Shown in pieces: positions 18,001-27,176 of a DNA stretch of 64,000 nucleotides. Within the stretch, counting starts at the first letter, position 1. The number at the start of each line of letters is the position of its first letter. The notes below the pieces were generated by a model. It did no database searches, had not been told where the DNA came from, and saw only the letters and a list, made by a program, of their open reading frames with translations. Source of the DNA: Bacteroidota bacterium (GTDB lineage Bacteria > Bacteroidota > Bacteroidia > Bacteroidales > JAGONC01); assembly GCA_026391695.1 (NCBI GenBank), contig JAPLDP010000084.1, positions 1 through 64,000 on the forward strand, read 5' to 3'. The position numbers and the translations under genes are program-made.

Positions 18001-21000
18001 CACTTTGAATACTCCTGGTTCCCGGTGGGGAGGCATAATGCGCCAGATTGAAACCACTGACTTTGAATCAACCAATGTCGAATACATCGAGTTCTGGTTA
18101 ATGGATCCTTTTGCCGACGGAACCCTGAATAGCGGAAGGGGTGGTAAACTATACTTCCACCTAGGTGATATCTCCGAAGACATTCTTAAAGATTCGCGTA
18201 AAAGTTATGAAAATGGTCTTCCTGTTTCAGCCCAGGTGCAAAATGTCGATACCACTGTCTGGGGAAGGGTTCCCACTCTGCAGGCTCTGGTTAATTCGTT
18301 CGACAATACCCAGGGCTCCCGGCAGTACCAGGATATTGGGTATGATGGCCTCTCCACTGAAGAGGAACGTTCATTTTTCGAAGATACTTATCTCAACAGG
18401 ATTGTGAACTATTTCAACGGAACCAACAATAGTGCATATGCCAATGCATTCATTGATCCTTCGGGCGATGATTACCATTACTTCCGCGGTACGGATTATG
18501 ATGATGATCCCACTTACAGTAATATTCTGGAACGTTATAAACAGTTCAATAATCCCGAAAAAAACTCCCCCAGCGATGAGCAAAATCCTGAAACCTATCC
18601 TACCTCCTATACCCAGTTACCCAATGTTGAAGATATCAATAATGATAATACACTCAGTGAGGCTGAACGCTATTTTGAATATGAGATTGATCTCGATACA
18701 GCCCATATGAAGATTGGTCAGAATTATATTGCCGACATGCGGGTAGCCCAAAATATCCCACTGGAGAACGGACAAAAAGGAGAGGTGACATGGTACCAGT
18801 TTAAGATTCCTGTTTCAAATCCTGAACGGGTAGTCGGCAATATCCAGGACTTCAAGTCTATCAGGTTTATGCGTATGCTGTGCAGGGATTTCCAGGAACC
18901 TATAATATTGCGCTTTGCTACGCTCGAACTTGTAAGAGGTGAATGGCGGCGGTATAAATATGATCTTCTTTATCCTGGTGAATATATCCCTAATGATAAT
19001 CAGAATCAAACCACCTTCGACATTTCAACTGTCAGTTTTGAGGAAAATGGCAGCAGGGCTCCAATTCCTTATGTCATTCCTCCTGGCATTGAAAGGGAAA
19101 TAAATATAGGCACAACGAACCTGCAACAGATTAATGAGCAGGCTATGGATTATAAGATTTGTGGTCTCCTGGACGGCGATGCCCGTGCGGCTTATAAGAC
19201 AACCGATTTTGATTTCAGGGATTATAAACACCTCCGGATGTTTATTCACGCTGAGGATGCCGATCCGGCACAGACCATTCAGAATGGCGACCTCACTCTT
19301 TTCGTGCGGCTTGGCACAGACTTTACCGAGAACTTTTACGAATATGAGATGCCCCTCGTCTTCACTCCCTGGTATACGACTGATCCGGAATCCATATGGC
19401 CTGAATCGAACCGGATGGATATCGTTCTTCAAACACTGGTGGATGCAAAAATGCAACGCAATGAGGCCATGCAACAGAACGCCTGGATGTCGGCGTCGCA
19501 ACCTTTTATCACCTATGACGGAAATAATAAAATCACTATTGTCGGTACACCCAGCATCAGTGATATCAAGGCCATCATGATCGGCGTGCGCAATCCCAAA
19601 AAATTGAATGCATCCGATAATGATGATGGCGAAACCAAATGTGCCGAGATATGGATAAATGAACTTCGCGTTACCGATTTTGACGATAAAGCCGGATGGG
19701 CTGCCACAGGCCGTTTGAGTGCAAACCTGGCCGACCTCGGCAATGTCATCATCGGAGGCTTGCACAGCACACCGGGATTTGGCAGCATTGATAAAAAGGT
19801 GAATGAACGCCAGAAAGAAACGATATCACAATATGATTTCGCCACCAATATAGAAGTCGGTAAATTCTTCCCGCCTACATGGGGTGTGCGTATCCCGATG
19901 CACTTCGATTACTCACAAACCCTCAGCAATCCACAATATAATCCACTGGATCCCGATGTCCTGTATAAGGATGAATTAAAATATCTGGATAAAAATGGGA
20001 AAGACTCACTTAAGGCCCGGTCACAGGAGGTGACCCGAAGGAAAAACCTGAATTTCATTAATGTCCGCAAAGAACGTCTGGGCGCCACTACAAAACCTTA
20101 TCCCTGGAATATTGAGAACTTTAATTTTACCTATGCTTACCAGGAGATTTATCAGCGCAGTGAAGATATCGAATACGATAAACAAAAGAAATACAGGGGA
20201 GGACTGGGCTATACATTTTCATTGAGTCCTAAGAATGTATCACCTTTTGCCGGTTTAGGTTTTCTTAAATCCAAGGCCTTTACCCTCATACGTGATTTTA
20301 ATTTTTATTACCTGCCTAAACTGTTCAGCTTCAGGACTGAAATGAACCGGCAGTATAATGAACGAAAGTTGCGCAATAAAAGCACAGTACTCATTATCAT
20401 CCAGCCGACTTATCTCAAGAAATGGGACTGGATCAGGGCATGGGATCTGAAATATGATCTGACAAAGGGCCTTAAAATCGACTATACTGCTACAGGAAAT
20501 GCCTTTATCAGCGAGCCACCGGGGATTATTGATAAAAACTCGGCCGACTGGGGCGCCTATAAGGATTCCATCTGGTCCGAAGTGCGTGGCTTCGGAACCA
20601 TGGGGCTCTTCAATCAGAACTTCGATCTCAACTATAATATTCCGATTAATAAATTTCCATATCTGGATTGGATCAACGCCACACTGAGATATGGAAGCAC
20701 ATACAGATGGCGAGCTGCACCATTATCTATCCAGCCGATCATGGGCAATACGATTGAAAATAATCAGAACGTCGATATCAATGGAGGTATTCGGCTGTCG
20801 ACTATCTATAATAAAATCGGCTACCTGAAAAAACTGGGACAGCCCTCAAACCAGAAAGGGAAGAAAGAACCTCCCAACAAAGCAAAAACCGGGAAGACTG
20901 CACAACAGGTTGCTGACTCTATACAAGCCGATACCGCAAAGGCCAAACCCCGAGTCAATTACTTCAAACTTTTTGGTGATGGCCTGGTCAGAATACTCAT

Positions 21001-22357
21001 CTGTGTGAAGGATATCACGGTGACCTATTCCGAAAATAATGGGATGATACTCCCCGGCTTCAAACCTGAACCCAATTTTCTTGGCATGCGCTGGAATGAC
21101 ATGGCTCCCGGATGGGGATTTGTCTTTGGACTGCAAAACGACATCCGTAATACAGCAGTAAAAAATGGATGGCTCACAACTGATACTCTTTTAAATAATC
21201 CTTATATCACCAGGGCTACAAAAGATCTTACCTACAGGGCAAACATTGAACCCTTCAGGGATTTCCGTATCGAAATCACCGGAAACTGGAGCAAGAGCCT
21301 CACACACGAAGAGTACTTCAAAGCAGGCCCCGACGGGATCTTTAGACCCTTTTCTCCCGTCGACAGGGGCACCTTCACCATGTCGTACTGGATGTGGAAA
21401 TCAGCATTTGTCAATGATGAAGTGGGCAATATTTCACCGACTTTCCAGAAATTTCTCGATAACCGTAAGGAAATCGCTTTCCGTCTGGCAAGGGATAATC
21501 CAAACTGGAATGGGGCAGTTACCGATTCCACAGGATTTCCCGTTGGTTATGGACCATCGTCAGTTCAGGTACTGGCACCCTCCTTTATGGCTGCTTTTTC
21601 CAACATATCAACCGATAAAATATTCCTGAGTCCTTTCCCGAATATTCCTTATCCAAACTGGCGACTGACATATAACGGGCTGAACAAAGTGGAATTCTTC
21701 AAGAAACTCCTGAAAAACATCAATATCACTCATGCATACCGCTCAGTTTACAGCATCTCATCGTTTGTCTCTAATCTCGATTACAGGGAAAATTTGCAGT
21801 ATCCTGATAATCCTTCTGCTTTTGATAAATCAGGGAACTATATTGCCCAGTACAGGATTGACCTGATCTCCATTACGGAGCAGTTTGCACCCCTGATAAA
21901 TATCGACATGACATGGTACAACAGCCTGCTGACACGTGTCGAATTCAACCGCTCACGCAACCTCTCGCTGAGTTTTGTCAATAACCAGCTCACCGAGGTG
22001 TCAAGCAACGAATTCATCATCGGTGTCGGATACCGTTTCAAGGATGTACAGTTTAATGTCACCTCCATCGGCGGAGGTGGGAAAAAGACGCGCATCAAAA
22101 GCGACCTCAACATAAAACTGGATTTCTCTGTAAAAAACAATAAAACCATTCTGCGGCGTATAGACGAGGTCTATAACCTGATATCCAGCGGACAGAGGGT
22201 GTTTTCCATCAATGCATCAGCCGATTATATGATCAATCAAAAACTAAACGTCAGGTTTTTCTTTGATCAGACTGTGAATAATCCCTATACATCCAACCAG
22301 TTCAAGAATTCCACAACCAGGGGAGGCATAAGCCTACGCTTCACTCTGGCGCAGTGA
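15089..22357 (+). CDS. sprA: SprA, outer-membrane translocon of the type IX secretion system
   Basis: A 2,422-residue protein matching SprA (Sov in Porphyromonas), the giant ~36-strand beta-barrel through which T9SS cargo crosses the outer membrane; it also supports gliding in motile species. After a signal-like hydrophobic stretch (residues ~8-27) comes a long run of alternating beta segments, with family landmarks such as YIDDFEASKSTIDLKNYSTW near residue 840 and repeated W-rich segments, ending in a barrel-type strand (GGISLRFTLAQ). Length matches known SprA (~2,400). The start is TTG at 15089; no in-frame ATG precedes the signal peptide. The protein would export the sorting-domain proteins at 38340, 45633 and 49812. 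Confidence 0.95.
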   Translation: MGYLTKIIKSFGFILMVTLVVSFIQAGTSSSDIFPGPDEKSLAAEPDTTNSGDTTKLPFPFHDDSGYPYLDKGNTNGLYLNPTSVKKEVEYDRDNNQYIINSKIGNVNYRDPVPMSFKEYLDYDLDNSLDSYWRQRARTAGATKRTGFLPQIHIGGEIFDRIFGTSTIDIRPQGSAELIFGVLHNRRDDPALSVRQRRTTNFDFEEKIQMNVVAKIGDKIEFNTNYNTEATFDFENKLKLRYEGKEDEIVKLIEAGDVTLPLTSTLITGSQSLFGIKTQLQFGKATVTAVYSEQKSQTSSVRVEGGAQTTPYNIRADEYEENRHFFLAQYFRDHYEQGLAQLPIISSAINITKIEVWVTNIGPAVEENRNIVAFSDLAEVTPFNPNINTLPGAGNYPSTLSNDLVLQLDPAQIRDINMVSNYLNNHQAHFVSGVDYEKVESARKLRPIEYSFNSKLGFISLNTSLNTDQVLAVAFQYTVIGIDSVFQVGELSDEGITPPGCLVVKLLKSTAVNTMIPMWNLMMKNVYSIDAYQINPQDFILNILYSGNDNGVPTGYLTEGPPAVKGIPLIQVLNFDNLDPFLNPPNDGLFDFIDNASTRGGTIQSNNGRVYFTVLEPFGSYLRRKFGDNTQLADKYCYDSLYTLTKFGAQQYPEKNKYLIQGMYKSASGSEISLNAINVPQGSVRVTAGGVPLTENIDYTVDYTLGRVRIINEGILNSGTPINISLENNSMFQIQTQRLVGAHIDYVFNKNLSIGGTVLNLRERPLTQKTNYGEAPISNTMLGLEMNYQKEIPFITKLVDALPFYSTKAPSTVTIMGEVAQFLPGHSKAIGKTGTSYIDDFEASKSTIDLKNYSTWFLASTPQDPSLFPEGLVSGNLAYGANRAKLSWYIIDPLFYQKSGTLKPKNISKDELSNNYSRYIPESEVFPNIDPPNGQPMNLAVFNLAFYPSERGPYNYDVEPTPFSEGMSEDGTLNTPGSRWGGIMRQIETTDFESTNVEYIEFWLMDPFADGTLNSGRGGKLYFHLGDISEDILKDSRKSYENGLPVSAQVQNVDTTVWGRVPTLQALVNSFDNTQGSRQYQDIGYDGLSTEEERSFFEDTYLNRIVNYFNGTNNSAYANAFIDPSGDDYHYFRGTDYDDDPTYSNILERYKQFNNPEKNSPSDEQNPETYPTSYTQLPNVEDINNDNTLSEAERYFEYEIDLDTAHMKIGQNYIADMRVAQNIPLENGQKGEVTWYQFKIPVSNPERVVGNIQDFKSIRFMRMLCRDFQEPIILRFATLELVRGEWRRYKYDLLYPGEYIPNDNQNQTTFDISTVSFEENGSRAPIPYVIPPGIEREINIGTTNLQQINEQAMDYKICGLLDGDARAAYKTTDFDFRDYKHLRMFIHAEDADPAQTIQNGDLTLFVRLGTDFTENFYEYEMPLVFTPWYTTDPESIWPESNRMDIVLQTLVDAKMQRNEAMQQNAWMSASQPFITYDGNNKITIVGTPSISDIKAIMIGVRNPKKLNASDNDDGETKCAEIWINELRVTDFDDKAGWAATGRLSANLADLGNVIIGGLHSTPGFGSIDKKVNERQKETISQYDFATNIEVGKFFPPTWGVRIPMHFDYSQTLSNPQYNPLDPDVLYKDELKYLDKNGKDSLKARSQEVTRRKNLNFINVRKERLGATTKPYPWNIENFNFTYAYQEIYQRSEDIEYDKQKKYRGGLGYTFSLSPKNVSPFAGLGFLKSKAFTLIRDFNFYYLPKLFSFRTEMNRQYNERKLRNKSTVLIIIQPTYLKKWDWIRAWDLKYDLTKGLKIDYTATGNAFISEPPGIIDKNSADWGAYKDSIWSEVRGFGTMGLFNQNFDLNYNIPINKFPYLDWINATLRYGSTYRWRAAPLSIQPIMGNTIENNQNVDINGGIRLSTIYNKIGYLKKLGQPSNQKGKKEPPNKAKTGKTAQQVADSIQADTAKAKPRVNYFKLFGDGLVRILICVKDITVTYSENNGMILPGFKPEPNFLGMRWNDMAPGWGFVFGLQNDIRNTAVKNGWLTTDTLLNNPYITRATKDLTYRANIEPFRDFRIEITGNWSKSLTHEEYFKAGPDGIFRPFSPVDRGTFTMSYWMWKSAFVNDEVGNISPTFQKFLDNRKEIAFRLARDNPNWNGAVTDSTGFPVGYGPSSVQVLAPSFMAAFSNISTDKIFLSPFPNIPYPNWRLTYNGLNKVEFFKKLLKNINITHAYRSVYSISSFVSNLDYRENLQYPDNPSAFDKSGNYIAQYRIDLISITEQFAPLINIDMTWYNSLLTRVEFNRSRNLSLSFVNNQLTEVSSNEFIIGVGYRFKDVQFNVTSIGGGGKKTRIKSDLNIKLDFSVKNNKTILRRIDEVYNLISSGQRVFSINASADYMINQKLNVRFFFDQTVNNPYTSNQFKNSTTRGGISLRFTLAQ

Positions 22358-22459
22358 TGGACTTCTATAGCCGATATGGTGGAATCCGGGCTGAATCTCT
22401 CATGCTGAGGCAGGGAGTAAATTTTTTCTGACAGGCGTATTCCGATTAGCGAAATTTTT

Positions 22460-22467
22460 TAATTTTG
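22460..22467 (+). promoter_or_regulatory. Candidate -7 element for gcvH
   Basis: TAATTTTG 28 bases upstream of the gcvH ATG. No clear -33 TTG partner. Confidence 0.4.
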
Positions 22468-22495
22468 GACGTTTAAAATCTAAACCAGCATCAAC

Positions 22496-22873
22496 ATGAA
22501 TATACCAGGCAATTTAAAATATACAAACGATCACGAATGGATCAGAGTTGAAGGACGGACCGGGATCATTGGTGTCACCGATTTTGCACAGGGCGAATTG
22601 GGCGATGTCGTTTTCATTGAGGTGGAAACCGTTGGCGAATCACTTGGCAAACATGAAACATTCGGTACCATTGAAGCAGTCAAAACAGTTTCCGATATGT
22701 TCATGCCCGTTTCAGGTGAAGTGTTGGAATTCAATGCAGAACTTGAAGCCAAACCTGAACTGATCAATAAAGATCCTTATGGTGATGGTTGGATTATCAA
22801 AATCAGGATTAGTGACGTAGATGAATTGGATGACTTGCTTGACGCCGGTCAATATAAGGAGATTATCGGATAA
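22496..22873 (+). CDS. gcvH: Glycine cleavage system H protein
   Basis: A 125-residue lipoyl carrier shuttling the aminomethyl group between the P and T proteins of glycine cleavage. The lipoylation site is Lys63 in [16 protein letters not shown], and DHEWIRVEG and [15 protein letters not shown] are standard. Length is normal. No gcvP or gcvT is in the window; gcvH next to sprA is a gene order I recall from other Bacteroidetes rather than a functional link. It has its own TAnnTTTG element, so it need not depend on sprA transcription. Confidence 0.96.
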   Translation: MNIPGNLKYTNDHEWIRVEGRTGIIGVTDFAQGELGDVVFIEVETVGESLGKHETFGTIEAVKTVSDMFMPVSGEVLEFNAELEAKPELINKDPYGDGWIIKIRISDVDELDDLLDAGQYKEIIG

Positions 22874-22923
22874 CGTGATGTCTTTTTCTTCAGTTGAGGT
22901 ACCCTATATTATTTATAAAACAC

Positions 22924-22954
22924 TTGTAAAATATTAGAAATATTTGTAATTTAG
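22924..22954 (+). promoter_or_regulatory. Candidate promoter for the TonB-like gene
   Basis: TTG at 22924-22926, a 20-base gap, and TAATTTAG at 22947-22954 (one mismatch to TAnnTTTG), 33 bases before the ATG. Confidence 0.35.
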
Positions 22955-22987
22955 CAGTCACAAGGAAACCGTTTAAAACCATAACAA

Positions 22988-23677
22988 ATGGATACGAAAA
23001 AATCACAAAAGGCAGACCTTGAAAGCAAGAGGACCATTTACACCCAAATCGGGTTGATTATTGCTTTAGGACTGGTATTGCTCGGCTTTGAATATAAGAG
23101 CTATGAAAGGGTGACCTTCGAGATGAGCGTACGGCAGAATGTCGAACAGATCGAAGAAGTGGTTATGCAGACACAGCAGGAGACAAAAATCGATGCTCCC
23201 AAACCCTTACCTCAAACCACTATACTGAATATTGTCGACGATAATGTCAATATCACAGATGACATTGTCATTGATGCCGAAGCGAACCAGAATACCCAGA
23301 TTGAGGAATATGTTGCCCCGGTATCCAATGTGAAGGAGGAAGAAGAAATTGTGGAGGCAGAGATTTTCACCGTTGTTGAGGAATCACCTTCATATCCTGG
23401 CGGGGAAGCAGCCCGGATCCAATATCTGCAGGATAACATCAAATACCCGCAGATGGCCAGGGAAAGCGGCATCCAGGGTACCGTTTATGTCACTTTCGTT
23501 GTTGAACCCGACGGTTCGGTGAGCCATGTGCTAGTCCTCAGAGGCATTGGCGGCGGCTGCGATGAGGAAGCTATCCGGGTTGTCAACTCCATGCCCAGGT
23601 GGAATCCCGGCAAACAACGGGGAAAACCTGTCAGGGTGCAGTTCAACATGCCTATCAAATTCACACTGCAGGGATAA
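22988..23677 (+). CDS. TonB family energy-transducing protein
   Basis: 229 residues: a short cytoplasmic start, one transmembrane helix (~20-37), an acidic rather than proline-rich periplasmic linker (~55-135), and a C-terminal TonB domain (~140-229) with YLQDNIKYPQMARESGIQGTV and VEPDGSVSHVLVLRGIGGGCDEEA, the standard Bacteroidetes TonB pattern. It would couple inner-membrane proton motive force to a TonB-dependent receptor, though no exbB/exbD or receptor is nearby, so its partner is unknown. The single Cys in the TonB domain is common in this family. Confidence 0.9.
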   Translation: MDTKKSQKADLESKRTIYTQIGLIIALGLVLLGFEYKSYERVTFEMSVRQNVEQIEEVVMQTQQETKIDAPKPLPQTTILNIVDDNVNITDDIVIDAEANQNTQIEEYVAPVSNVKEEEEIVEAEIFTVVEESPSYPGGEAARIQYLQDNIKYPQMARESGIQGTVYVTFVVEPDGSVSHVLVLRGIGGGCDEEAIRVVNSMPRWNPGKQRGKPVRVQFNMPIKFTLQG

Positions 23678-23704
23678 AAGCCCGTGCATCCTATTCCTTT
23701 AATG

Positions 23705-23721
23705 CGACCCCGCCGGGGTCG
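23705..23721. terminator. GC-rich palindrome after the TonB-like gene
   Basis: CGACCCCG (23705-23712) and CGGGGTCG (23714-23721) form a perfect 8-bp stem around one base, 28 bases after the tonB-like stop. No T run follows. It may be a small REP-like unit acting as a terminator. Confidence 0.4.
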
Positions 23722-23860
23722 GAGGTTTATCTCATACATTCAGTTTTACAAACAGGTGATGCCTCTGGCATCGTGCGGTTAAAATAATTGAATGTAATTT
23801 CCCAGAAATAGTTTTAATTATCAATGAACAACGAAGGGTTCACCCGTTTGTAAAAAAGGT

Positions 23861-25657
23861 TCATGAATGAAAAAATCCATATATGACCCGTGCTTTCGTC
23901 TGGCCAATAACCTCCTGTAACTCCTCAACAGACGCCTTCCTGATATTTTTTACGGATTTGAATTTCCATAATAACGACTGGGCGGTCGCAAACCCTATCC
24001 CTTCTATCTCTGTCAGAACCGATTTGATGCTGCCTTTCACCCTCCGTTTCCGGTGATGGGTGATGCCAAACCGGTGCGCTTCATCACGCATATACTGGAT
24101 GACCTTAAGGGTTTCCGATTTTTTATCAAGATATAATGGTAGTGTGTCGTCAGGGTAATAAATTTCCTCAAGCTTCTTGGCTATGCCAATGACGGTAATC
24201 TGACCGTAGATGCCCAGTGTTTTCAGGCTATTGACTGCAGCGCTCACCTGGCCTTTACCGCCGTCAATGACAATGAGCTGCGGCAGGGTTTTATTTTCGT
24301 CGATCAGCCGCCTGTACCGGCGCGTGATGATCTCCACCATCGTGGCAAAATCATCTGGTCCCTCTACTGTCTTCACATTAAAATGCCGGTATTCCTTCTT
24401 TTCGGGTTTGGCGTTTTTGAATACCACCATCGCCGATACCGGGTAATTACCCTGGATATTTGAGTTGTCGAAACATTCCATGTGAACAGGTAGTTCCTTC
24501 AGCCGCAGATCCTTCATCATCAGGTTCAGTATGCGCTTTGTATGGCGCTCCGGATCGACGAGATCCCTCTGTTTTTGTTTTTCGGCCTGGTAATACTTGA
24601 CATTACGTTCCGAAAGTTCAAGGAGCTTTTTTTTATCGCCCCGCTGCGGCACAGTCAGAGTGACCTTTGGAATTTCAAGATCCAGCGTAAAGGGTAGGAT
24701 GACCTCCCGTGCATCGCTGCTGAAACGCTGCCTGAAGTCCATCACTCCAAATGTGAGCAGCTCTTCGGGCGACTCATCCAGCTTCTTGGTGATCTCCACC
24801 GTATGAGCCTGCACTATGGCGCCATTGACGACCTTGAGGAAATTTATATAACCATATTTTTCATCCGTAAGTATGGAAAAAACATCCACATTGTCGATAG
24901 CTGGATTCACCACTGCCGATTTGCTTTGGTATCTTTCAAGAAGCTCGATTTTCTCCTTGACGATATGGGCTTTTTCAAATTCCATCCGCCCTGCATACCC
25001 ATGCATCAATTCATGAAGCCTCTCCGTGACCAAATGGATATTCCCTTTGACGATATCCCTGATGTATGAGAGGTTGCTGTCATAATCCTCGCGGGTCTGC
25101 AATCCTTCGCATGGTCCTTTGCAGTTGCCGATATGGTATTCAAGGCATACCCTGAACTTTTTTTTCCGGATATTCTCCTCAGAAAGGTTAAGATGACAAT
25201 TTCGCAGGGGATAAAGCTGGCGGATAAGGTCCAGTAACGTATTCATCATCCGCACCGAGGCATAGGGGCCGAAATAGGAGGAGCCATCGCGTATGACATT
25301 CCTGGTGGGAAAAACACGCGGGAAAGGCTCATTTTTCACGCATATCCATGGAAAGGTTTTATCATCCTTCAGCATCACATTATAGCGGGGCTGGTACTTC
25401 TTGATCAGGTTATTCTCGAGCAAAAGGGCATCCAGCTCGCTATCCACCACCATGAATTTGATATCATCAATTTTATTCACCAGCACCTGCACTTTGCCGC
25501 TGAGTGAGGTATCTTTATTAAAATATGAAGCCACCCTCTTTTTCAGATTCTTGGCTTTGCCGATATATATGATCTTCCCCTCCTTATCAAAATACTGGTA
25601 TATCCCCGGCCTCTCCGGTAAAGTTCTAATGATCAAATCAACCTTATCGTCTTTCAT
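23861..25657 (-). CDS. uvrC: Excinuclease ABC subunit C
   Basis: A 598-residue UvrC, which makes both incisions around a lesion in nucleotide excision repair. Order: GIY-YIG nuclease (~14-95: PGIYQYFDKEGKIIYIGKA), Cys-rich region (HLNLSEENIR to NCKGPC), UVR motif for UvrB binding (~205-240), RNase H-like second nuclease (MECFDNSNIQG and LIVIDGGKGQVSAA), and a C-terminal helix-hairpin-helix pair (LTEIEGIGFATAQSLL). Length is normal. It starts about ten bases after thiL ends, in a short repeated ATGAAAG tract, so the two are probably co-transcribed. Confidence 0.96.
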   Translation of the reverse strand: MKDDKVDLIIRTLPERPGIYQYFDKEGKIIYIGKAKNLKKRVASYFNKDTSLSGKVQVLVNKIDDIKFMVVDSELDALLLENNLIKKYQPRYNVMLKDDKTFPWICVKNEPFPRVFPTRNVIRDGSSYFGPYASVRMMNTLLDLIRQLYPLRNCHLNLSEENIRKKKFRVCLEYHIGNCKGPCEGLQTREDYDSNLSYIRDIVKGNIHLVTERLHELMHGYAGRMEFEKAHIVKEKIELLERYQSKSAVVNPAIDNVDVFSILTDEKYGYINFLKVVNGAIVQAHTVEITKKLDESPEELLTFGVMDFRQRFSSDAREVILPFTLDLEIPKVTLTVPQRGDKKKLLELSERNVKYYQAEKQKQRDLVDPERHTKRILNLMMKDLRLKELPVHMECFDNSNIQGNYPVSAMVVFKNAKPEKKEYRHFNVKTVEGPDDFATMVEIITRRYRRLIDENKTLPQLIVIDGGKGQVSAAVNSLKTLGIYGQITVIGIAKKLEEIYYPDDTLPLYLDKKSETLKVIQYMRDEAHRFGITHHRKRRVKGSIKSVLTEIEGIGFATAQSLLWKFKSVKNIRKASVEELQEVIGQTKARVIYGFFHS

Positions 25658-25667
25658 CTTTCATCTT

Positions 25668-26762
25668 TCATACTTCATTCTTCATATCATCCATATTCCT
25701 ATACCTGAAATCATCAGTTCTCTTCAATATGGAATCCCATCCCTGTGCAGTTATGGGTACAAGTGTGCCTGACCTGGAGATGAGATGAACGCCGCTGTTC
25801 TGATCTGTCATGTGGCCGATGATCTGAATATCGGGGCATTGTTGGATTTTGTCATAATCTTTCTGGCTGATGGTGAAGAGAAGCTCATAATCTTCACCAC
25901 CGTTCATAGCGCATGTGGTCGGATCGATATTGAACTCTTTGGCCATATTGACTGTAGTCGGATCAAGAGGTATTTTTTCTTCATAGATGCTGCATCCCAC
26001 CTTTGATTCGTGGCAGATATGAAGGACATCCGAAGCCAGTCCGTCAGAGATGTCGATCATGGCTGTGGGTTTGATTTTAATATCCTTTAGGAGTCTGATA
26101 ATATCCGTCCTTGCTTCGGGTTTAAGCTGGCGTTCAAGGATATAGTCATGACCTTCCAGGTCGGGTTGCATGTCGGGGTTGGCTTTAAACACCTGTTTCT
26201 CCCTTTCGAGGACAAGTAATCCCGTATATGCCGCACCAAGGTCGCCGGTGACGCAAAGAAGGTCATTTACCTGTGCTCCGCTCCGGTATACGATATCGTC
26301 TTTGTCGGCCTCGCCCAGCACGGTTAGCGACATCAATAATCCCTGCAGGCTTGTGGTGGTATCACCACCGATGAGGTCAACGCCATATTTTTCACAAGCC
26401 AGCAATATCCCTGAGTAGATCTCGTCGATGGCTTCGAGGCTAAAGCGGTTCGATACGGAAATGCTTACCGTTATCTGGCCCGGCAGGGCATTCATTGCCG
26501 CAATATCCGAAAAGTTGACAACAGCAGCCTTATAGCCCAAATGCTTGAGAGGATAATAGGTCAGGTCGAAGTGTATCCCCTCAATGAGCAGATCGGTCGA
26601 AACAAGGATCATTTTGCCTTTATAATCCAGCACAGCCGCATCGTCGCCAACACCTTTCACGGTACTTTTATTCCGCAATAGTATGTGACGTGTCACATGA
26701 TCGATGATACCAAATTCTCCTAAATCGGATAATTCGGTTCGTTTTTTCCGGTCTTCAAACAT
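25668..26762 (-). CDS. thiL: Thiamine-monophosphate kinase
   Basis: A 364-residue AIRS-family kinase that phosphorylates thiamine monophosphate to the active diphosphate. Visible motifs: VGDDAAVLD near residue 40, FSDIAAMNALP (~84-94), the metal-binding GGDTTTS, and MIDISDGLASDVLHIC in the second half with NGGEDYELLFT. Length is slightly above average, with an ordinary N-terminal extension. dxs, whose product feeds thiamine and isoprenoid synthesis, lies further on, but no other thi genes are present. Confidence 0.94.
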   Translation of the reverse strand: MFEDRKKRTELSDLGEFGIIDHVTRHILLRNKSTVKGVGDDAAVLDYKGKMILVSTDLLIEGIHFDLTYYPLKHLGYKAAVVNFSDIAAMNALPGQITVSISVSNRFSLEAIDEIYSGILLACEKYGVDLIGGDTTTSLQGLLMSLTVLGEADKDDIVYRSGAQVNDLLCVTGDLGAAYTGLLVLEREKQVFKANPDMQPDLEGHDYILERQLKPEARTDIIRLLKDIKIKPTAMIDISDGLASDVLHICHESKVGCSIYEEKIPLDPTTVNMAKEFNIDPTTCAMNGGEDYELLFTISQKDYDKIQQCPDIQIIGHMTDQNSGVHLISRSGTLVPITAQGWDSILKRTDDFRYRNMDDMKNEV

Positions 26763-26781
26763 GTCTTAAGAATTAATCATG

Positions 26782-26789
26782 CAAAGTTA
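26782..26789 (-). promoter_or_regulatory. Candidate -7 element for thiL-uvrC
   Basis: TAACTTTG on the minus strand, 19 bases upstream of the thiL ATG. Confidence 0.4.
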
Positions 26790-26856
26790 TTATTTTCAGC
26801 GACACCTTTCCGCCAGGAAACGCTGAACTCCATATTACTAAACCGTTTACTTGCTA

Positions 26857-26985
26857 AATAATATTTTGATGTGCCAGGTAAATTGATTTGCCGGACTGAA
26901 TGCGGAAAGACATTAATTTTTTATTGCCAGGTTTTCTGGTATGTTTTAATACAAAAAGGGTTGATGTTCATTGAGAAAGAGAAAT
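26857..26985. repeat. Dispersed repeat, copy 2 (related to 1481-1600)
   Basis: Aligns over ~125 bases with 1481-1600 in the same orientation, sharing AGGTTTTCTGGTATGTT exactly and several shorter blocks. It lies in an intergenic region 25 kb from copy 1. No open frame. Confidence 0.6.
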
Positions 26986-27132
26986 AATCTAAAAAAGTAT
27001 GCATCTATGAAACAAATCTTTAATTATAGAACTCTTCAATCTTTAACACATCAAAATATTTTTTAACCTTTTTACTTTATAAATTGTTATATTCAGAAGT
27101 TCAAATACCGGTTATGATATCGTGAATATTAC

Positions 27133-27140
27133 TATATTTG
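27133..27140 (+). promoter_or_regulatory. Candidate -7 element for the suf operon
   Basis: TATATTTG, an exact TAnnTTTG match, 36 bases before the sufB ATG. The -33 region lacks a clear TTTG. Confidence 0.45.
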
Positions 27141-27176
27141 CACACTTTTTTAACAAAAGGAAAACAGGGATTGATC

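Larger units (their letters stand above)
26763..27176. other. 414-base gap between thiL and sufB
   Basis: Divergent intergenic region holding the thiL and sufB promoter elements and the second copy of a dispersed repeat (26857-26985). The stretch 26990-27120 is AT-rich with nothing recognisable; no riboswitch or Fe-S regulator site was identified. Confidence 0.5.

Noticed and set aside
19025-19765. 246-codon open frame antisense to sprA
   Set aside because: Entirely within sprA coding sequence; no recognisable motifs.
27138-27176. Longer start for sufB
   Set aside because: It begins with the TTG inside the TATATTTG promoter element; ATG 27177 fits the family.
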